Shown: positions 46,713 through 56,403, numbered from the stretch's first letter. The stretch: 64,000 bases of DNA from Rhodocyclaceae bacterium (GCA_030824115.1 JAVBYI010000008.1:124001-188000); one strand, 5' to 3'. Notes: generated from the letters alone by a model not told the origin. Made by a program: numbers and translations.

Positions 46713-47563
46713 TTCAAAGTCCTTTCAGCAGATTCGAGGGTGTTGGCCAGCAGCATGGTGATGGTCATCGGGCCGACGCCGCCGGGTACGGGCGTGATCG
46801 CGCCAGCCACTTCCTTGCAGGAGTCGAAGTCGACGTCGCCGCACAGCTTGCCATCGGCGGTGCGGTTGATGCCAACGTCGATGACGGTGGCGCCCGGCTT
46901 GATCATGTCGCCGGTGATCATCTTGGCGCGACCCACGGCGGCGACCAGGATGTCGGCGCGTTTCGTATGGAAGGCAAGATCCTTCGATTGCGAGTGGCAG
47001 ACGGTGACCGTGCAGCTCTGGGCCAGCAAGAGCATCGCCATCGGCTTACCGACGATATTGCTGCGGCCGACGATGACCGCCTCGGCACCTTTGAGCGGGA
47101 CGTTGGCGGATTCGAGCATCTTCATCACGCCATACGGTGTGCAGGGGATGAAACGCGGATTGCCCTGCATCAGCGCGCCGACGTTCTCGGCATGGAAACC
47201 GTCCACATCTTTCTCGGGTACGATGGCTTCGAGTACGGCATCGGCATCGAATTGCTTGGGCAGCGGCAGTTGCACGAGGATGCCATGCACGTCCGGGTCG
47301 GCATTCAGCGCGGCGATCTTGCCGAGTACCACGGCGGGTTCGACGTCGGCCGGGTAAACCTCCTTGATCGAGCGGAAGCCGGCTTTTTCACAGGCCGATA
47401 CCTTGTTGCGCACGTAAACCGCCGAGGCCGGATCTTCGCCGACGAGAATGACGGCGAGGCAGGGCGTGATGCCGCGCGAGGCCTTGAGTGCGGCGGCTTT
47501 TTCGGCCAGTTCGGTGCGGACGGTTTGCGCCAGGGCGTTGCCGTCAATAATTTGCGCGCTCAT
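46709..47563 (-). CDS. folD: Methylenetetrahydrofolate dehydrogenase/cyclohydrolase FolD
   Basis: A 284-residue bifunctional enzyme. It has [14 protein letters not shown] with the catalytic lysine region, QLPLPKQFD, and the NADP-binding [17 protein letters not shown]. It interconverts 5,10-methylene- and 10-formyl-THF. It overlaps iorB and purE, so C1 and purine genes share a transcript with indolepyruvate oxidoreductase. Confidence 0.94.
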   Translation of the reverse strand: MSAQIIDGNALAQTVRTELAEKAAALKASRGITPCLAVILVGEDPASAVYVRNKVSACEKAGFRSIKEVYPADVEPAVVLGKIAALNADPDVHGILVQLPLPKQFDADAVLEAIVPEKDVDGFHAENVGALMQGNPRFIPCTPYGVMKMLESANVPLKGAEAVIVGRSNIVGKPMAMLLLAQSCTVTVCHSQSKDLAFHTKRADILVAAVGRAKMITGDMIKPGATVIDVGINRTADGKLCGDVDFDSCKEVAGAITPVPGGVGPMTITMLLANTLESAERTLK

Positions 47564-48180
47564 GCCACGGCCTCCTCGGCTGCCATTTTCGCAGCAGCCC
47601 GGCCTGCTTCAAAAGCCTTGCGGTTCACTTCCACCATGTGCGGCTTGCGTGCGCCAAAGCGCTTGAGGATGGCGTCGAGCAGCACCTCGGCAGGGAAGGG
47701 CAGGTGGTCGGCCATGGCGCCGAGCATCACGGTGTTGCCAAGACGCACGTCGCCGAGTTCCAGCGCGATGGCCATGGCGTCGAAGGCATGCACCTGATAG
47801 CCACGCGCCTTGATTTCGGCGAGCGGATCGTCTGGATATTCATAGAGGCCGATGTCGACCACGGGCGGCACGAGACGCGCGGTGTTCATCAGCACCAGCC
47901 CGCCCGGGCGCAGCATGTGGCACCAGCGCATGGCTTCGGCGGATTCAAAACCGACCAGCAGGTCGGCGGTGCCGGCCATGATCTGCGGCGAGAGCACCTT
48001 GGGGCCGAAGCGCAGGTGCGAGGAGACGACCCCGCCGCGCTGCGCCATGCCGGCGACTTCGGTTTTCTTGGCGTCGTGGCCGAGGGCGATGGCGGCTTCC
48101 GCGAGGATTTCCGTGGCGGTCATCACGCCCTGGCCGCCGATGCCGACGACGAGGATATTGGTTACGTTGTTATCAGGCAT
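47560..48180 (-). CDS. iorB: Indolepyruvate oxidoreductase subunit beta
   Basis: A 206-residue gamma-type 2-oxoacid oxidoreductase subunit ([36 protein letters not shown]). With IorA it oxidises aryl pyruvates, or aryl-acetates in reverse, to acyl-CoA with ferredoxin. It sits 9 bases after iorA. Confidence 0.9.
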   Translation of the reverse strand: MPDNNVTNILVVGIGGQGVMTATEILAEAAIALGHDAKKTEVAGMAQRGGVVSSHLRFGPKVLSPQIMAGTADLLVGFESAEAMRWCHMLRPGGLVLMNTARLVPPVVDIGLYEYPDDPLAEIKARGYQVHAFDAMAIALELGDVRLGNTVMLGAMADHLPFPAEVLLDAILKRFGARKPHMVEVNRKAFEAGRAAAKMAAEEAVA

Positions 48181-48189
48181 GGCGCTCTC

Positions 48190-50049
48190 TCAATGCTTTA
48201 CCAAACGAATCGGCTTGGTCAGGTCGGCGTGCACAATCGCTTCGGGCGCACAGGGCTGCACGCAGAGGTTGCAGCCGGTGCAGGCCGAGGTCTCGATGCG
48301 GACAAACTGCAGTTCGACTTCCTTGCCGCTCGGCTTGACGACTTTCTCGCGGCGCGTGACATGGATCGCCGGGCAGCCGACGTCGACGCAGTTGCCGCAG
48401 CCGGTGCACTTCTCGTCGAGGACTTCGAAGGGCTTCTGTTTCTTGTAGTCATCGACCAGCACGCAGGGCTGGTCGGTGATGATGACCGAGACTTCGGGAA
48501 TCTTGATCTCGTCGCGGATGGTCTTGAACAGCTTGGGCAGCACGTAGGGATCGACGACGTGAATGCGCTCCTTCTTGACGCCGAGCGATTCGACCAGCTT
48601 GGCGAAATCGACACGCGGCGCTTCCTGACCATGAATGTCGCGGCCGGTCCCCGGATTCGACTGGCCGCCGGTCATGCCGACGGCGCGGTTGTCGAGCAGC
48701 AACACGGTGACGTTGCCACCGTTGTAAACCATGTCGAGCAGGCCCTGCATACCCATGTGCAGGAAGGTCGAATCGCCGATCACGGCGAGGATGCGCTTGT
48801 CCTTGTCGGCCTCGGCACGGCCCTTGTCGAGACCCAGTGCGATGCCCATCGAGGCGCCCATCGAGATGGTCGTGTCGAGGGCATTCCACGGATGGCCGGC
48901 GCCGAGCGTGTAGCAGCCGATGTCGCCGGAGATGGTAATGTTCTTGATCTGCGCCAGCGTGTAATAAACGCCGAGGTGCGGGCAGGCCACGCACATCGTC
49001 GGCGGACGCGGGAAAACCTGTGCCGGGGTGGCGGGCATTTCCGGGATTGGTTCGCCGAGCAGTTTGGCGATGGCGGGCCTGAGCACATTCGGCGCGAGTT
49101 CGCCCTGTTTCGGCAGGATGTCCTTGCCAAGACATTCAATACCGGCGGCCTTGAGTTCGGTTTCGACCAGCGGCTCGACTTCTTCGGCGACCACCAGTTT
49201 TTCAACCGTCTTGGCAAAGGCGCGGATCTTTTCGAGCGGAATCGGGCAGGAGAAGCCGAGCTTCAGCACCGGCGCATCCGGGAAACTCTCGCGCACGTGC
49301 ATGTAGGCGGGGCCAGAGGTTACAAAGCCGACACGTTTGTCCTTGCCGTTTTCGATGGTGTTGAGCGGCGAGATTTCGGCTTCGGCGCGCAGGGTCTTGT
49401 CGCGCTCGAACATCAGCGGGATACGCTTGCCGGCACCGGCCGGCGTCATCACCCAGCGCGCAGGTTCTTTCTTGAAGCCGCTCGCAGCGTGTGCCATGCG
49501 CTCACCGACGGTGACGAGTGCTTTGACGTGATTGATGCGCGTCGTCATGCGCAGGATCACCGGCACCTGATGTTTCTCGGAGAAGTCGAAGGCGATCTTC
49601 GTCATCTCGTAGGCTTCCTGCGAGTCGGCCGGCTCGAACAGCGGGATATGCGCGAAGCGGCCCCAGTAGCGCGAGTCCTGTTCGTTTTGCGACGATGACA
49701 GTCCCACATCGTCGGCAATCGCGATCACCAGACCGCCGATCACACCGGTCAGCGTCAGCGTCATCAGCGCATCCGAGGCGACGTTCATGCCGACATGCTT
49801 CATGCAGCAGAACGAACGCGAACCGGCGAAGGCAGCGCCGATGGCGACCTCCAGCGAGACCTTCTCGTTAACCGACCATTCTGTGTAGATGTCCGGGTAG
49901 GTCGAGAGGACCTCAAGCATTTCGGTGGAGGGCGTGCCGGGGTAGGCGGCAGCGACTTTGCAGCCGGATTCCCAGACGGCGCGGGCAACGGCTTCGTTGC
50001 CGGAGAGGAGCAGGCGGGAATTGCTGGGCGCGGGCAGGATGGCGGCCAT
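48190..50049 (-). CDS. iorA: Indolepyruvate:ferredoxin oxidoreductase subunit alpha
   Basis: A 619-residue protein. It has an N-terminal pyrimidine-binding domain (ESGCKVAAAYPGTPSTEML), the TPP motif (AVIGDSTFLHMGMQGLLDMVYNGG), and two C-terminal [4Fe-4S] motifs (CTGCGNCVDVGCPAI and CTGCNLCVQPCAPEAI). It catalyses ferredoxin-linked oxidation of indolepyruvate or related 2-oxoacids. It is the first gene of the iorAB-folD-purE-sua5 run. Confidence 0.92.
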   Translation of the reverse strand: MAAILPAPSNSRLLLSGNEAVARAVWESGCKVAAAYPGTPSTEMLEVLSTYPDIYTEWSVNEKVSLEVAIGAAFAGSRSFCCMKHVGMNVASDALMTLTLTGVIGGLVIAIADDVGLSSSQNEQDSRYWGRFAHIPLFEPADSQEAYEMTKIAFDFSEKHQVPVILRMTTRINHVKALVTVGERMAHAASGFKKEPARWVMTPAGAGKRIPLMFERDKTLRAEAEISPLNTIENGKDKRVGFVTSGPAYMHVRESFPDAPVLKLGFSCPIPLEKIRAFAKTVEKLVVAEEVEPLVETELKAAGIECLGKDILPKQGELAPNVLRPAIAKLLGEPIPEMPATPAQVFPRPPTMCVACPHLGVYYTLAQIKNITISGDIGCYTLGAGHPWNALDTTISMGASMGIALGLDKGRAEADKDKRILAVIGDSTFLHMGMQGLLDMVYNGGNVTVLLLDNRAVGMTGGQSNPGTGRDIHGQEAPRVDFAKLVESLGVKKERIHVVDPYVLPKLFKTIRDEIKIPEVSVIITDQPCVLVDDYKKQKPFEVLDEKCTGCGNCVDVGCPAIHVTRREKVVKPSGKEVELQFVRIETSACTGCNLCVQPCAPEAIVHADLTKPIRLVKH

Positions 50050-50179
50050 GAATGATCTCGTGAAAAAGGAAACAAAAAAATTAACCCGCGTCCAAGTGGG
50101 GCTTTGGCGCAGGTCATGAGGACGTGATTATCCGGATTCGGCGGGGGTGCGTCTATATGGAGGTTAATATGCCGACCCC

Positions 50180-51217
50180 ATGCACATTCAACAACTCCGT
50201 GAGCGTCTGCGGGCGCTCGGCGCCAAGCCCTGTCATGAGGCGCGTGTGCTGCGCGCCTGGCTGCAGGCCAAACCGCTCGATAGCGGCCGGGTGACGGCTG
50301 GCGATTTCCTGCCCGCTCCCTTGCGCGACGAACTGCCCATCATGGCAGACGAGCTCGCCGCGCTGGCGCGTCTACGCTCTGCGCATCCGGGGGCGGACGG
50401 TTCTTCCCGCCTGCTGGTCAGCCTGAATGACGGGCAGACCGTTGAGAGTGTCCTGCTGCTACGCGATGGGCTGTGCGTTTCTTCGCAGGTGGGCTGCGCG
50501 GTGGGCTGCACTTTCTGCATGACCGGACGTGACGGGCTACTGCGCCAACTGACCAGTGGCGAAATCGTCGCCCAGGTGGTGCTGGGGCGCAGCCTGCGCC
50601 CGGTGAAAAAAGTCGTGTTCATGGGCATGGGTGAGCCGGCGCATAACCTTAATAATGTGCTTGAAGCCATTGAACTGCTGGGCACGCTCGGCAACATCGG
50701 TCACAAGAATCTGGTGTTCTCCACGGTGGGCGATGCGCGGGTGTTTGAGCGACTGCCGCTTGGTACCGTCAAGCCGGCCTTGGCCCTGTCGCTCCACTCG
50801 TCGCGGGCCGAGGTGCGTGCGCAACTGCTGCCGAAGGCGCCACGCATCGATCCGGCCGAACTGGTGGCGCAGGCCGATGCCTACGGGCGCGCGACCGGCT
50901 ACCCGATCCAGTACCAATGGACGCTGATCGAAGGCATCAACGACACGGACGAGGAAATCGATGGCCTCGTGCGCCTGCTCAAGGGCCGTTACGGGCTGAT
51001 GAACTTCATTCCCTACAACGAGACCGAATCACCCGGTGCGACTGCCTTTCGTCGCCCGCCGCCGCAACGCATTGCTGACATCGCGCAGCAACTCAAACAA
51101 CACGGCATCCTGACCAAACTGCGCCAGTCGGCCGGACAGGATGTCGAGGGCGGTTGCGGTCAGCTAAGGGCGCGCAGCACCGAGCTGCTTGGGGCGCGCC
51201 ATCTCGCACCACGCTGA
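50180..51217 (+). CDS. Radical SAM rRNA methyltransferase, RlmN/Cfr family
   Basis: A 345-residue radical SAM protein. The cluster motif is CAVGCTFC (C106, C110, C113), and the C-terminal mechanistic cysteine is in DVEGGCGQL. It methylates C2 of adenine in 23S rRNA or tRNA in this family. It may be the second, divergent RlmN paralogue seen in some betaproteobacteria rather than the housekeeping copy, so I leave the symbol open. Its TGA stop shares its last A with a dispersed-repeat copy. Confidence 0.83.
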   Translation: MHIQQLRERLRALGAKPCHEARVLRAWLQAKPLDSGRVTAGDFLPAPLRDELPIMADELAALARLRSAHPGADGSSRLLVSLNDGQTVESVLLLRDGLCVSSQVGCAVGCTFCMTGRDGLLRQLTSGEIVAQVVLGRSLRPVKKVVFMGMGEPAHNLNNVLEAIELLGTLGNIGHKNLVFSTVGDARVFERLPLGTVKPALALSLHSSRAEVRAQLLPKAPRIDPAELVAQADAYGRATGYPIQYQWTLIEGINDTDEEIDGLVRLLKGRYGLMNFIPYNETESPGATAFRRPPPQRIADIAQQLKQHGILTKLRQSAGQDVEGGCGQLRARSTELLGARHLAPR

Positions 51218-51240
51218 AATGTCGGCGCTGGCAGGACGGC
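51217..51240 (+). repeat. Dispersed repeat copy 12
   Basis: AAAT plus the core with one change (G to A at core position 13). It starts on the last base of the rlmN-like stop, then runs intergenic up to 13 bases before the convergent thioredoxin-like gene end. Confidence 0.9.
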
Positions 51241-51253
51241 GTTACCGGGGTTT

Positions 51254-51484
51254 TTAGAACCAGCCTTCGACCTTCGTACGCGCCGGCACGCCGCCGGCAT
51301 GCACCACTTTGCCGTCAATGACAACACCGGGCGTGCTCATCACACCGTAGCTCATGATGTCCTTGAGCTCTTCCACTTTTTCGAGTTGTACTTCCACGCC
51401 CTTGGCGGCAGCAACTTCTTCGATAAGCTTGAGGGTGATTTTGCAGTTGGTACAGCCGGTGCCAAGAACCTTGATGTTTTTCAT
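51254..51484 (-). CDS. Small thioredoxin-like (CxxC) protein
   Basis: A 76-residue thioredoxin-fold protein of the redox-active disulfide/TM0996 group, with motif GTGCTNCK (C11, C14) and VMSTPGVVIDGKVVHAG. Such proteins often sit with permeases of the DUF318 type and with ars genes. It starts 60 bases after the upstream permease gene, with which it is probably co-transcribed. I used the ATG at 51484 and ignored the longer frame. Confidence 0.85.
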   Translation of the reverse strand: MKNIKVLGTGCTNCKITLKLIEEVAAAKGVEVQLEKVEELKDIMSYGVMSTPGVVIDGKVVHAGGVPARTKVEGWF

Positions 51485-51544
51485 GAGGTGACTCCAGAGT
51501 GGGTGATGCCGAGGGAGACGAACCGGCAAGAGAAAGGATGCAGC

Positions 51545-52987
51545 TCAATGTGCTTCTTCGATACGCTGCCGACGCCCCAAGACAGTCGCTACCAGGACCA
51601 GCAAGGTGATGAAACTGCCAATCGCTAGCGCTAGCATCGCCAGCGACATGCCATCCACCCAGGAGCCATACGCCAGACCGGCCAGGGTCGAGAACAGTGC
51701 CACCAGACCGACATAGGTCCAGGCCTTGAACTTGCCGATGATGGCGGCGGTGATGAGGATGCTTTGCAGTGACAACTCTGGATCTGCCATCAGGTAGGCA
51801 ATCAGCGGGCCGGGGTGCATGCCGAGCGAAAGGAACATCTTGGCAATCGGTACTTCAACCAGCGTCGGGAAATACATGAAGACGCCAAACACCACGCCCG
51901 CCAGATTCGCTTGCACCGTGTTGCTGCCTGCGATCGCCTGAATCCACGCCGGTTGGATGAAACTGCGAATTACGCCAACGAGAAACACCCCGACCACCAG
52001 CAACGGAAAAATCATTTTTACGAAGCGCCAGGTTTCCCAGAGCCACTGCTGCATGTCCCAAAGTTCAAAGCGTCGCGCCAACGGAAAAATGGCCAGGCAC
52101 AGCGCGGTGACCGCCACGGTACGCCCCGTCACCGTAATGCGGATGCCCGTATCGCTGACCACGATTTTCAGGGCGGCAAAGGCCAGCGTCGCCACGACCA
52201 GACCGATGACTATGGCGGTCTGGCGATTGAAACCGTCCAGAATGGTTTCCAATCCACGCCAGGCGGCCACACCCATCAATGCCAGCAAACCGATCAGGAC
52301 GAGTCCATGCAGGCTGAGTCCCTCTTCGCCCTTGAGTTCATTGACGGGAACCAGCAGATTGAGGGCGGTCTGAAGGCTGACGGCGGAAGGGTTCGGCCAT
52401 TCGACGGTCAGCAGTTGGGCAGTCAGCCAATCCATTTTCAGCGTGCCGGCAATCAGCAGGGCCACAAGTGTTCCCAGAAAAACGAGATTGCGCCGAGGTA
52501 TTCCGCCGCTGTCGGCAAAGATGTCGTTCTCCGAAATGCGTACCGCTTCGTCCCGGGCAAAGATGATCGCCATCAACAGACCGATACCGATACCAAAGGC
52601 CAGCGACAGCAGAATCCGGGCGATGGCGAACTCGGCCCCCAGGGCGACACCGGTATAGGACAAGGCAAGGATGTTGGCTGCCGGCGCGAAAAACAGAAAT
52701 GTGATGGCCGGCCCGAGTCCCGCGCCCTTGCTGTAGATGCCGGCAAACAGCGGTTGAATGGTGCAGGAGCAAACCGCTAATAGACTGCCAGCGCCGGCAG
52801 CGGCCGGATAGGACACATACTTCGGTGCATTCGGGCCGAGAAAGCGGACGATCGATTGCTGGGGAACCAAAGCCGACAAGGCCCCGGCGATGAAGAAAGC
52901 CGGCACCAGGCACAACAACACATGGGCGGCCAGATAGGCAGCCAGACTGGCCAGGCCGCTTTGCAACGCATTGATGATGAAATCCAT
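51545..52987 (-). CDS. DUF318-family permease (ArsP-like)
   Basis: A 480-residue membrane protein of the PF03773 permease family with about 10 helices. It includes AVCSCTIQPLFAGIYSKGAGLGPAITF, the cysteine pair typical of this family. It may export organoarsenicals or other metal(loid) species, inferred from its place between acr3 and the thioredoxin-like gene. The substrate is not certain. Confidence 0.8.
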   Translation of the reverse strand: MDFIINALQSGLASLAAYLAAHVLLCLVPAFFIAGALSALVPQQSIVRFLGPNAPKYVSYPAAAGAGSLLAVCSCTIQPLFAGIYSKGAGLGPAITFLFFAPAANILALSYTGVALGAEFAIARILLSLAFGIGIGLLMAIIFARDEAVRISENDIFADSGGIPRRNLVFLGTLVALLIAGTLKMDWLTAQLLTVEWPNPSAVSLQTALNLLVPVNELKGEEGLSLHGLVLIGLLALMGVAAWRGLETILDGFNRQTAIVIGLVVATLAFAALKIVVSDTGIRITVTGRTVAVTALCLAIFPLARRFELWDMQQWLWETWRFVKMIFPLLVVGVFLVGVIRSFIQPAWIQAIAGSNTVQANLAGVVFGVFMYFPTLVEVPIAKMFLSLGMHPGPLIAYLMADPELSLQSILITAAIIGKFKAWTYVGLVALFSTLAGLAYGSWVDGMSLAMLALAIGSFITLLVLVATVLGRRQRIEEAH

Positions 52988-52990
52988 GGC

Positions 52991-54073
52991 TTATTGTTCC
53001 TGCGTGGCTCTTCTTTCGTACCACGCTTTGCTGTAATTCACCATGCGCACCAGCCACAGCATCACCGGCACTTCGATCAGCACGCCGACCACGGTGGCCA
53101 GCGCAGCGCCGGACTCAAAGCCGTAGAGCACGATGGCGACCGCCACCGCGAGTTCGAAGAAGTTGCTGGCGCCGATCATGGTCGACGGGCCGGCGATGTT
53201 GTGGGCGACGCAGAATTTCCGATTAAGCCAATAGCCCAGCGCGGCGATGAACAGGCCCTGCAACAGGATGGGCACCGCCAGCATGGCGATGATCAGCGGC
53301 TGGGCGATGATGGCCTCGCCCTGGAAGGCGAACAGCAGCACCAGCGTGGCGAGTAGCGCCGTGATGGTCCAGGGACCGATCTTCGCCATTGCCGCGTCGA
53401 AATGCGCCTGGCCCTGTTTCAGCAGCAGCTTGCGCCAGAGCTGGGCCAGCGCGAGGGGGATGACGATGTACATCACCACCGAGAGAAACAGCGTGTCCCA
53501 GGGGATCGGAATGGCCGAGACGCCGAGCAGGAAGGCGACGATGGGCGCGAAGGCGAAGACCATCACCAGATCGTTCAGCGCCACTTGCGAAATGGTGAAG
53601 TTGGCATCGCCCTTGCACAGGTTGCTCCAGACGAAGACCATGGCCGTGCAGGGCGCCGCGCCGAGCAGGATGAGGCCGGCGATGTAGCTGTCGAGTTGCT
53701 CGGCAGGCAAATAAGGAGCGAAGATGTGGCGGATGAAGAGCCAGCCCAGCGCCGCCATGGTGAAGGGCTTGACCGCCCAGTTCACGAACAGCGTGATGCC
53801 GATGCCGGCTTTCTGCTGGCGGACTTCATGCAGCGAACTGAAGTCGATCTTCATCAGCATCGGGATGATCATGACCCAGATCAGCAGGCCGACCGGAATG
53901 TTGACGTGGGCGATTTCCATGCGCCCCACAGCCTGGGCGACGGCCGGCAGCGCCACACCCAGCGCCGTGCCGCCGAGGATGCAGAGGAAGACCCAGAGCG
54001 TCAGCCAGCGCTCGAAAAAACCGATGGGTGCACCGGCGATCTGCTTGGCCGCGACTTCACATTGCACTGACAT
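52991..54073 (-). CDS. acr3: Arsenite efflux transporter Acr3
   Basis: A 360-residue arsenite permease of the BASS/ACR3 family with about 10 helices. The conserved LLGAAPCTAMVFVWSNL carries the essential cysteine. It exports As(III) after ArsC reduction. It sits 3 bases before the ArsP-like permease gene and 1 base after arsC. Confidence 0.92.
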   Translation of the reverse strand: MSVQCEVAAKQIAGAPIGFFERWLTLWVFLCILGGTALGVALPAVAQAVGRMEIAHVNIPVGLLIWVMIIPMLMKIDFSSLHEVRQQKAGIGITLFVNWAVKPFTMAALGWLFIRHIFAPYLPAEQLDSYIAGLILLGAAPCTAMVFVWSNLCKGDANFTISQVALNDLVMVFAFAPIVAFLLGVSAIPIPWDTLFLSVVMYIVIPLALAQLWRKLLLKQGQAHFDAAMAKIGPWTITALLATLVLLFAFQGEAIIAQPLIIAMLAVPILLQGLFIAALGYWLNRKFCVAHNIAGPSTMIGASNFFELAVAVAIVLYGFESGAALATVVGVLIEVPVMLWLVRMVNYSKAWYERRATQEQ

Positions 54074-54074
54074 C

Positions 54075-54560
54075 TCAAGCCTCCTCGTGAATCTTGCGCG
54101 CGGCAGCCATCGCCTCCTCGCCGCTCATGCTTTCCAGCGGCAGGGCGAGGAAGGCTTCGATGCGTTTCTTCAGCGACTGGTAGGCGGTTTCGAACGCTTC
54201 GCGCCGCGCTGCCATCGGCTCGACGTGGGCCGGGTCGGGGATCGTCCAATGGGCGGTCGTAGGATGGCCGGGCCAGACCGGGCAGACTTCGTTGGCGGCG
54301 TTGCTGCAAACGGTAAAGATGAAATCGAACTGCGGTGCATCCGCTTGGCCGAACTCATCCCACGACTTGCTGCACGCCCCTTCAGATGGGATGCCATGCT
54401 TTTGCAGCGTTTCGATGGCAACCGGATTCACCACACCGCCCGGCTTGCTGCCGGCCGAATACGCATTCACGCGCCCCTGACCGAGATGTTTGAACAACAT
54501 TTCGCCAAGAATGGAGCGGGCGGAATTACCGGTGCAAAGCACCAGAACATTGAAGCTCAT
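54075..54560 (-). CDS. arsC: Arsenate reductase ArsC (LMW-phosphatase type)
   Basis: A 161-residue low-molecular-weight-phosphatase-like ArsC. The catalytic loop is CTGNSAR (C9-R15), and the family region is SWDEFGQADAPQFDFIFTVCSNAANE with the second redox cysteine. It reduces arsenate to arsenite for Acr3. It overlaps arsR by 4 bases. Confidence 0.9.
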   Translation of the reverse strand: MSFNVLVLCTGNSARSILGEMLFKHLGQGRVNAYSAGSKPGGVVNPVAIETLQKHGIPSEGACSKSWDEFGQADAPQFDFIFTVCSNAANEVCPVWPGHPTTAHWTIPDPAHVEPMAARREAFETAYQSLKKRIEAFLALPLESMSGEEAMAAARKIHEEA

Positions 54561-54922
54561 GCGGTTTTCTCCTTGCCGAGTTTGGCGCGGCGCTGGGTGG
54601 TAGTGGCCACGGCGGCCGTCTTGGGCAAACAGGCGCTGCCGCCTTTGCAGCAGTTGTCGGTCAGAAAGGCGATCAGGTCGTCCATCGCCGCGAAACTGGC
54701 CGCGTAATAGATAAAGCGGCTTTCCTGCCGCGCGGTGACGAGGCCGGCTCGCACCAGATGGGCGATGTGAAACGACAAGGTGGCCGGCGCCAATACCAGC
54801 GTCTCGGCAATTGCCCCGGCGTTCATGCCCGCCGGCCCGGCGGTGACGAGCAGGCGAAAGACGCGGAGGCGGGTTTCCTGCGCCAGCGCGGCAAGTTTGT
54901 CGACAGCGTTTGTAGTTTCCAT
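54557..54922 (-). CDS. arsR: ArsR-family transcriptional repressor
   Basis: A 121-residue winged-helix protein (LAALAQETRLRVFRLLVTAG, then the recognition helix ATLSFHIAHLVRAGLV). The C-terminal NCCKGGSAC cysteines may bind As(III) at a non-classical site. I chose the ATG at 54922. The longer frame starts in the putative operator. It is the first gene of arsR-arsC-acr3-permease-trx. Confidence 0.92.
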   Translation of the reverse strand: METTNAVDKLAALAQETRLRVFRLLVTAGPAGMNAGAIAETLVLAPATLSFHIAHLVRAGLVTARQESRFIYYAASFAAMDDLIAFLTDNCCKGGSACLPKTAAVATTTQRRAKLGKEKTA

Positions 54923-54942
54923 ATTTCTAATAATATCGAAAT
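54923..54942. promoter_or_regulatory. Candidate ArsR operator
   Basis: ATTTC (54923-54927) and GAAAT (54938-54942) form an inverted repeat around an AT-rich centre. It lies directly upstream of the arsR start, a usual operator position. Confidence 0.45.
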
Positions 54943-55010
54943 GATGGACGGCACACAAGCTCGTCGTGCCCTGATCCTTGATTTCCCTTATCCGGCCCGC
55001 ATCAGTCCGG

Positions 55011-56402
55011 CTAGTTCCCCAGATATACCGTCGGCCCCGGTGCGTTGCCCAGGTTCAAGGTCCTTAGCGCGTGTCGTTTTCCGTCGCGGCAGATGAGACT
55101 GCTTTCCAGCTTGACCGAGCCGCAAGCTTTGTCGAAAAGGAAGGTCATGGGTGTGCCGGGAGAGGGAGTGTTGCTGACGAACTTGAGTTGTGTTTGGTAG
55201 GTCATCCGCCCACATGCAAGCTTGATCTGCGCAGCGGCATATTCCTGGCACTGCGGGTCGATCGCCGCTGGTGCGAGAAAGTCCGGCGACAGGTGCAGCG
55301 AGGTGACAAATGGCGGTAGCACGGTAACTGGCGTGTCGTGGATCAACAGGGCGGTCGTGCCGGAGAATTTTTCCTGACGGGTGCCCATGGTGAACTGCCC
55401 GTCGATCTTGAGCTTGTAGTCCGCCAGATGTGTGCCGGTTTCTTTGGCGTAATCGGCAAGCCCCTTGACCGGGAAGAGAATGAAGGGGCGTGGTCTGCGG
55501 TTCTTGTCCGTCCAGCCAGGTGTGTCAGCAGTTGCTTTCCATGACACGGTCTCGGCGCGGAACCCGGGAACCTGCCTGCCATCGGGGGCGAGCAGGGTGA
55601 CCATATAGTCGACCTGCTTGGCGCCGGAGCTTGCATAAATCGGCGGCAGGCGGAAAAAAGCAGTGTTGAACTCACCCGGTGGAACGATGGCAATGGACTG
55701 GTCCTGCATTGCTTTGGGATACCCCGCCAACCCGATGGAGCCGGCTATCTGACCACCAATGGAAACCCGGGCAGGCTGGCCGTCGGGCTTGGGCGTGGCG
55801 GCAACATAGTTGAACTCAAGCTGGACCTTGAGCCCCTGCGATTGCAGCTTCTGGACTATGTCGGGACCAACGCCGGACAGGGGCAGCGTGAATTGCAGCG
55901 CGGTGGCTGGAATGGGTAAACCGAAGCCCTCGTCTGGTGCGGCTTCGGCACGGATTTCGGGCAGTTTCAGCTTGATATCCTGCAGGGCGATTTCCTCAAG
56001 GAGGATGTCCTTGGCGGCGGCTTTGGCATCCTGCATGGGCTTGAGCTGAGCGATGGCGCTGGTCAGTTGGGCGAGCGTGGCCGCCTCCGGGGTGAGACCC
56101 AGCGTGAAGAAAAGGAAGGCGTTGTCCACCAGTCGGGTCTTATCGGCGGGGCTGGGGGCTTGGTATTTGAGCAGGGCAAGTTCCGGGACGGGCTTGTCAG
56201 CCTGGTGCTTGCGCTCGACCAGCCGAGCCGCTGCTGGCACGTAGTACCAGCGCAGTGGATTCTGGTGATCCTGCAACACGGTCCAGGAAGCGCCGCCGGC
56301 GGAAATGACCTGTTTCTGTCCCGCATGCGGGTAGGCGAAGGCCGGTGGTGCCGAGAGGCAGGCGGCCAGTGTTGCGAGCGCAAAAAAGTGCGTCTTACTC
56401 AT
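55011..56402 (-). CDS. Uncharacterised secreted protein
   Basis: A 463-residue protein with a clear signal peptide (MSKTHFFALATLAACLSAPPAFA). I do not recognise a domain. It starts with a possible helical N-terminal part, then is rich in beta-prone segments with several cysteines in the last 70 residues (DPQCQEYAAAQIKLACGRM, DKACGSVKLESSLICRDG), suggesting a periplasmic or surface disulfide-bonded fold. It ends in TVYLGN. It lies directly downstream of the GltD-like gene (1 base gap) on the same strand, so co-transcription with the oxidoreductase is possible, but functional linkage is unproven. Confidence 0.7.
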   Translation of the reverse strand: MSKTHFFALATLAACLSAPPAFAYPHAGQKQVISAGGASWTVLQDHQNPLRWYYVPAAARLVERKHQADKPVPELALLKYQAPSPADKTRLVDNAFLFFTLGLTPEAATLAQLTSAIAQLKPMQDAKAAAKDILLEEIALQDIKLKLPEIRAEAAPDEGFGLPIPATALQFTLPLSGVGPDIVQKLQSQGLKVQLEFNYVAATPKPDGQPARVSIGGQIAGSIGLAGYPKAMQDQSIAIVPPGEFNTAFFRLPPIYASSGAKQVDYMVTLLAPDGRQVPGFRAETVSWKATADTPGWTDKNRRPRPFILFPVKGLADYAKETGTHLADYKLKIDGQFTMGTRQEKFSGTTALLIHDTPVTVLPPFVTSLHLSPDFLAPAAIDPQCQEYAAAQIKLACGRMTYQTQLKFVSNTPSPGTPMTFLFDKACGSVKLESSLICRDGKRHALRTLNLGNAPGPTVYLGN

Positions 56403-56403
56403 G

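Noticed and set aside
47638-49698. A 686-residue plus-strand frame opposite iorA/iorB
   Set aside because: It is a long antisense frame caused by high GC. The opposite strand encodes well-conserved IorA and IorB.
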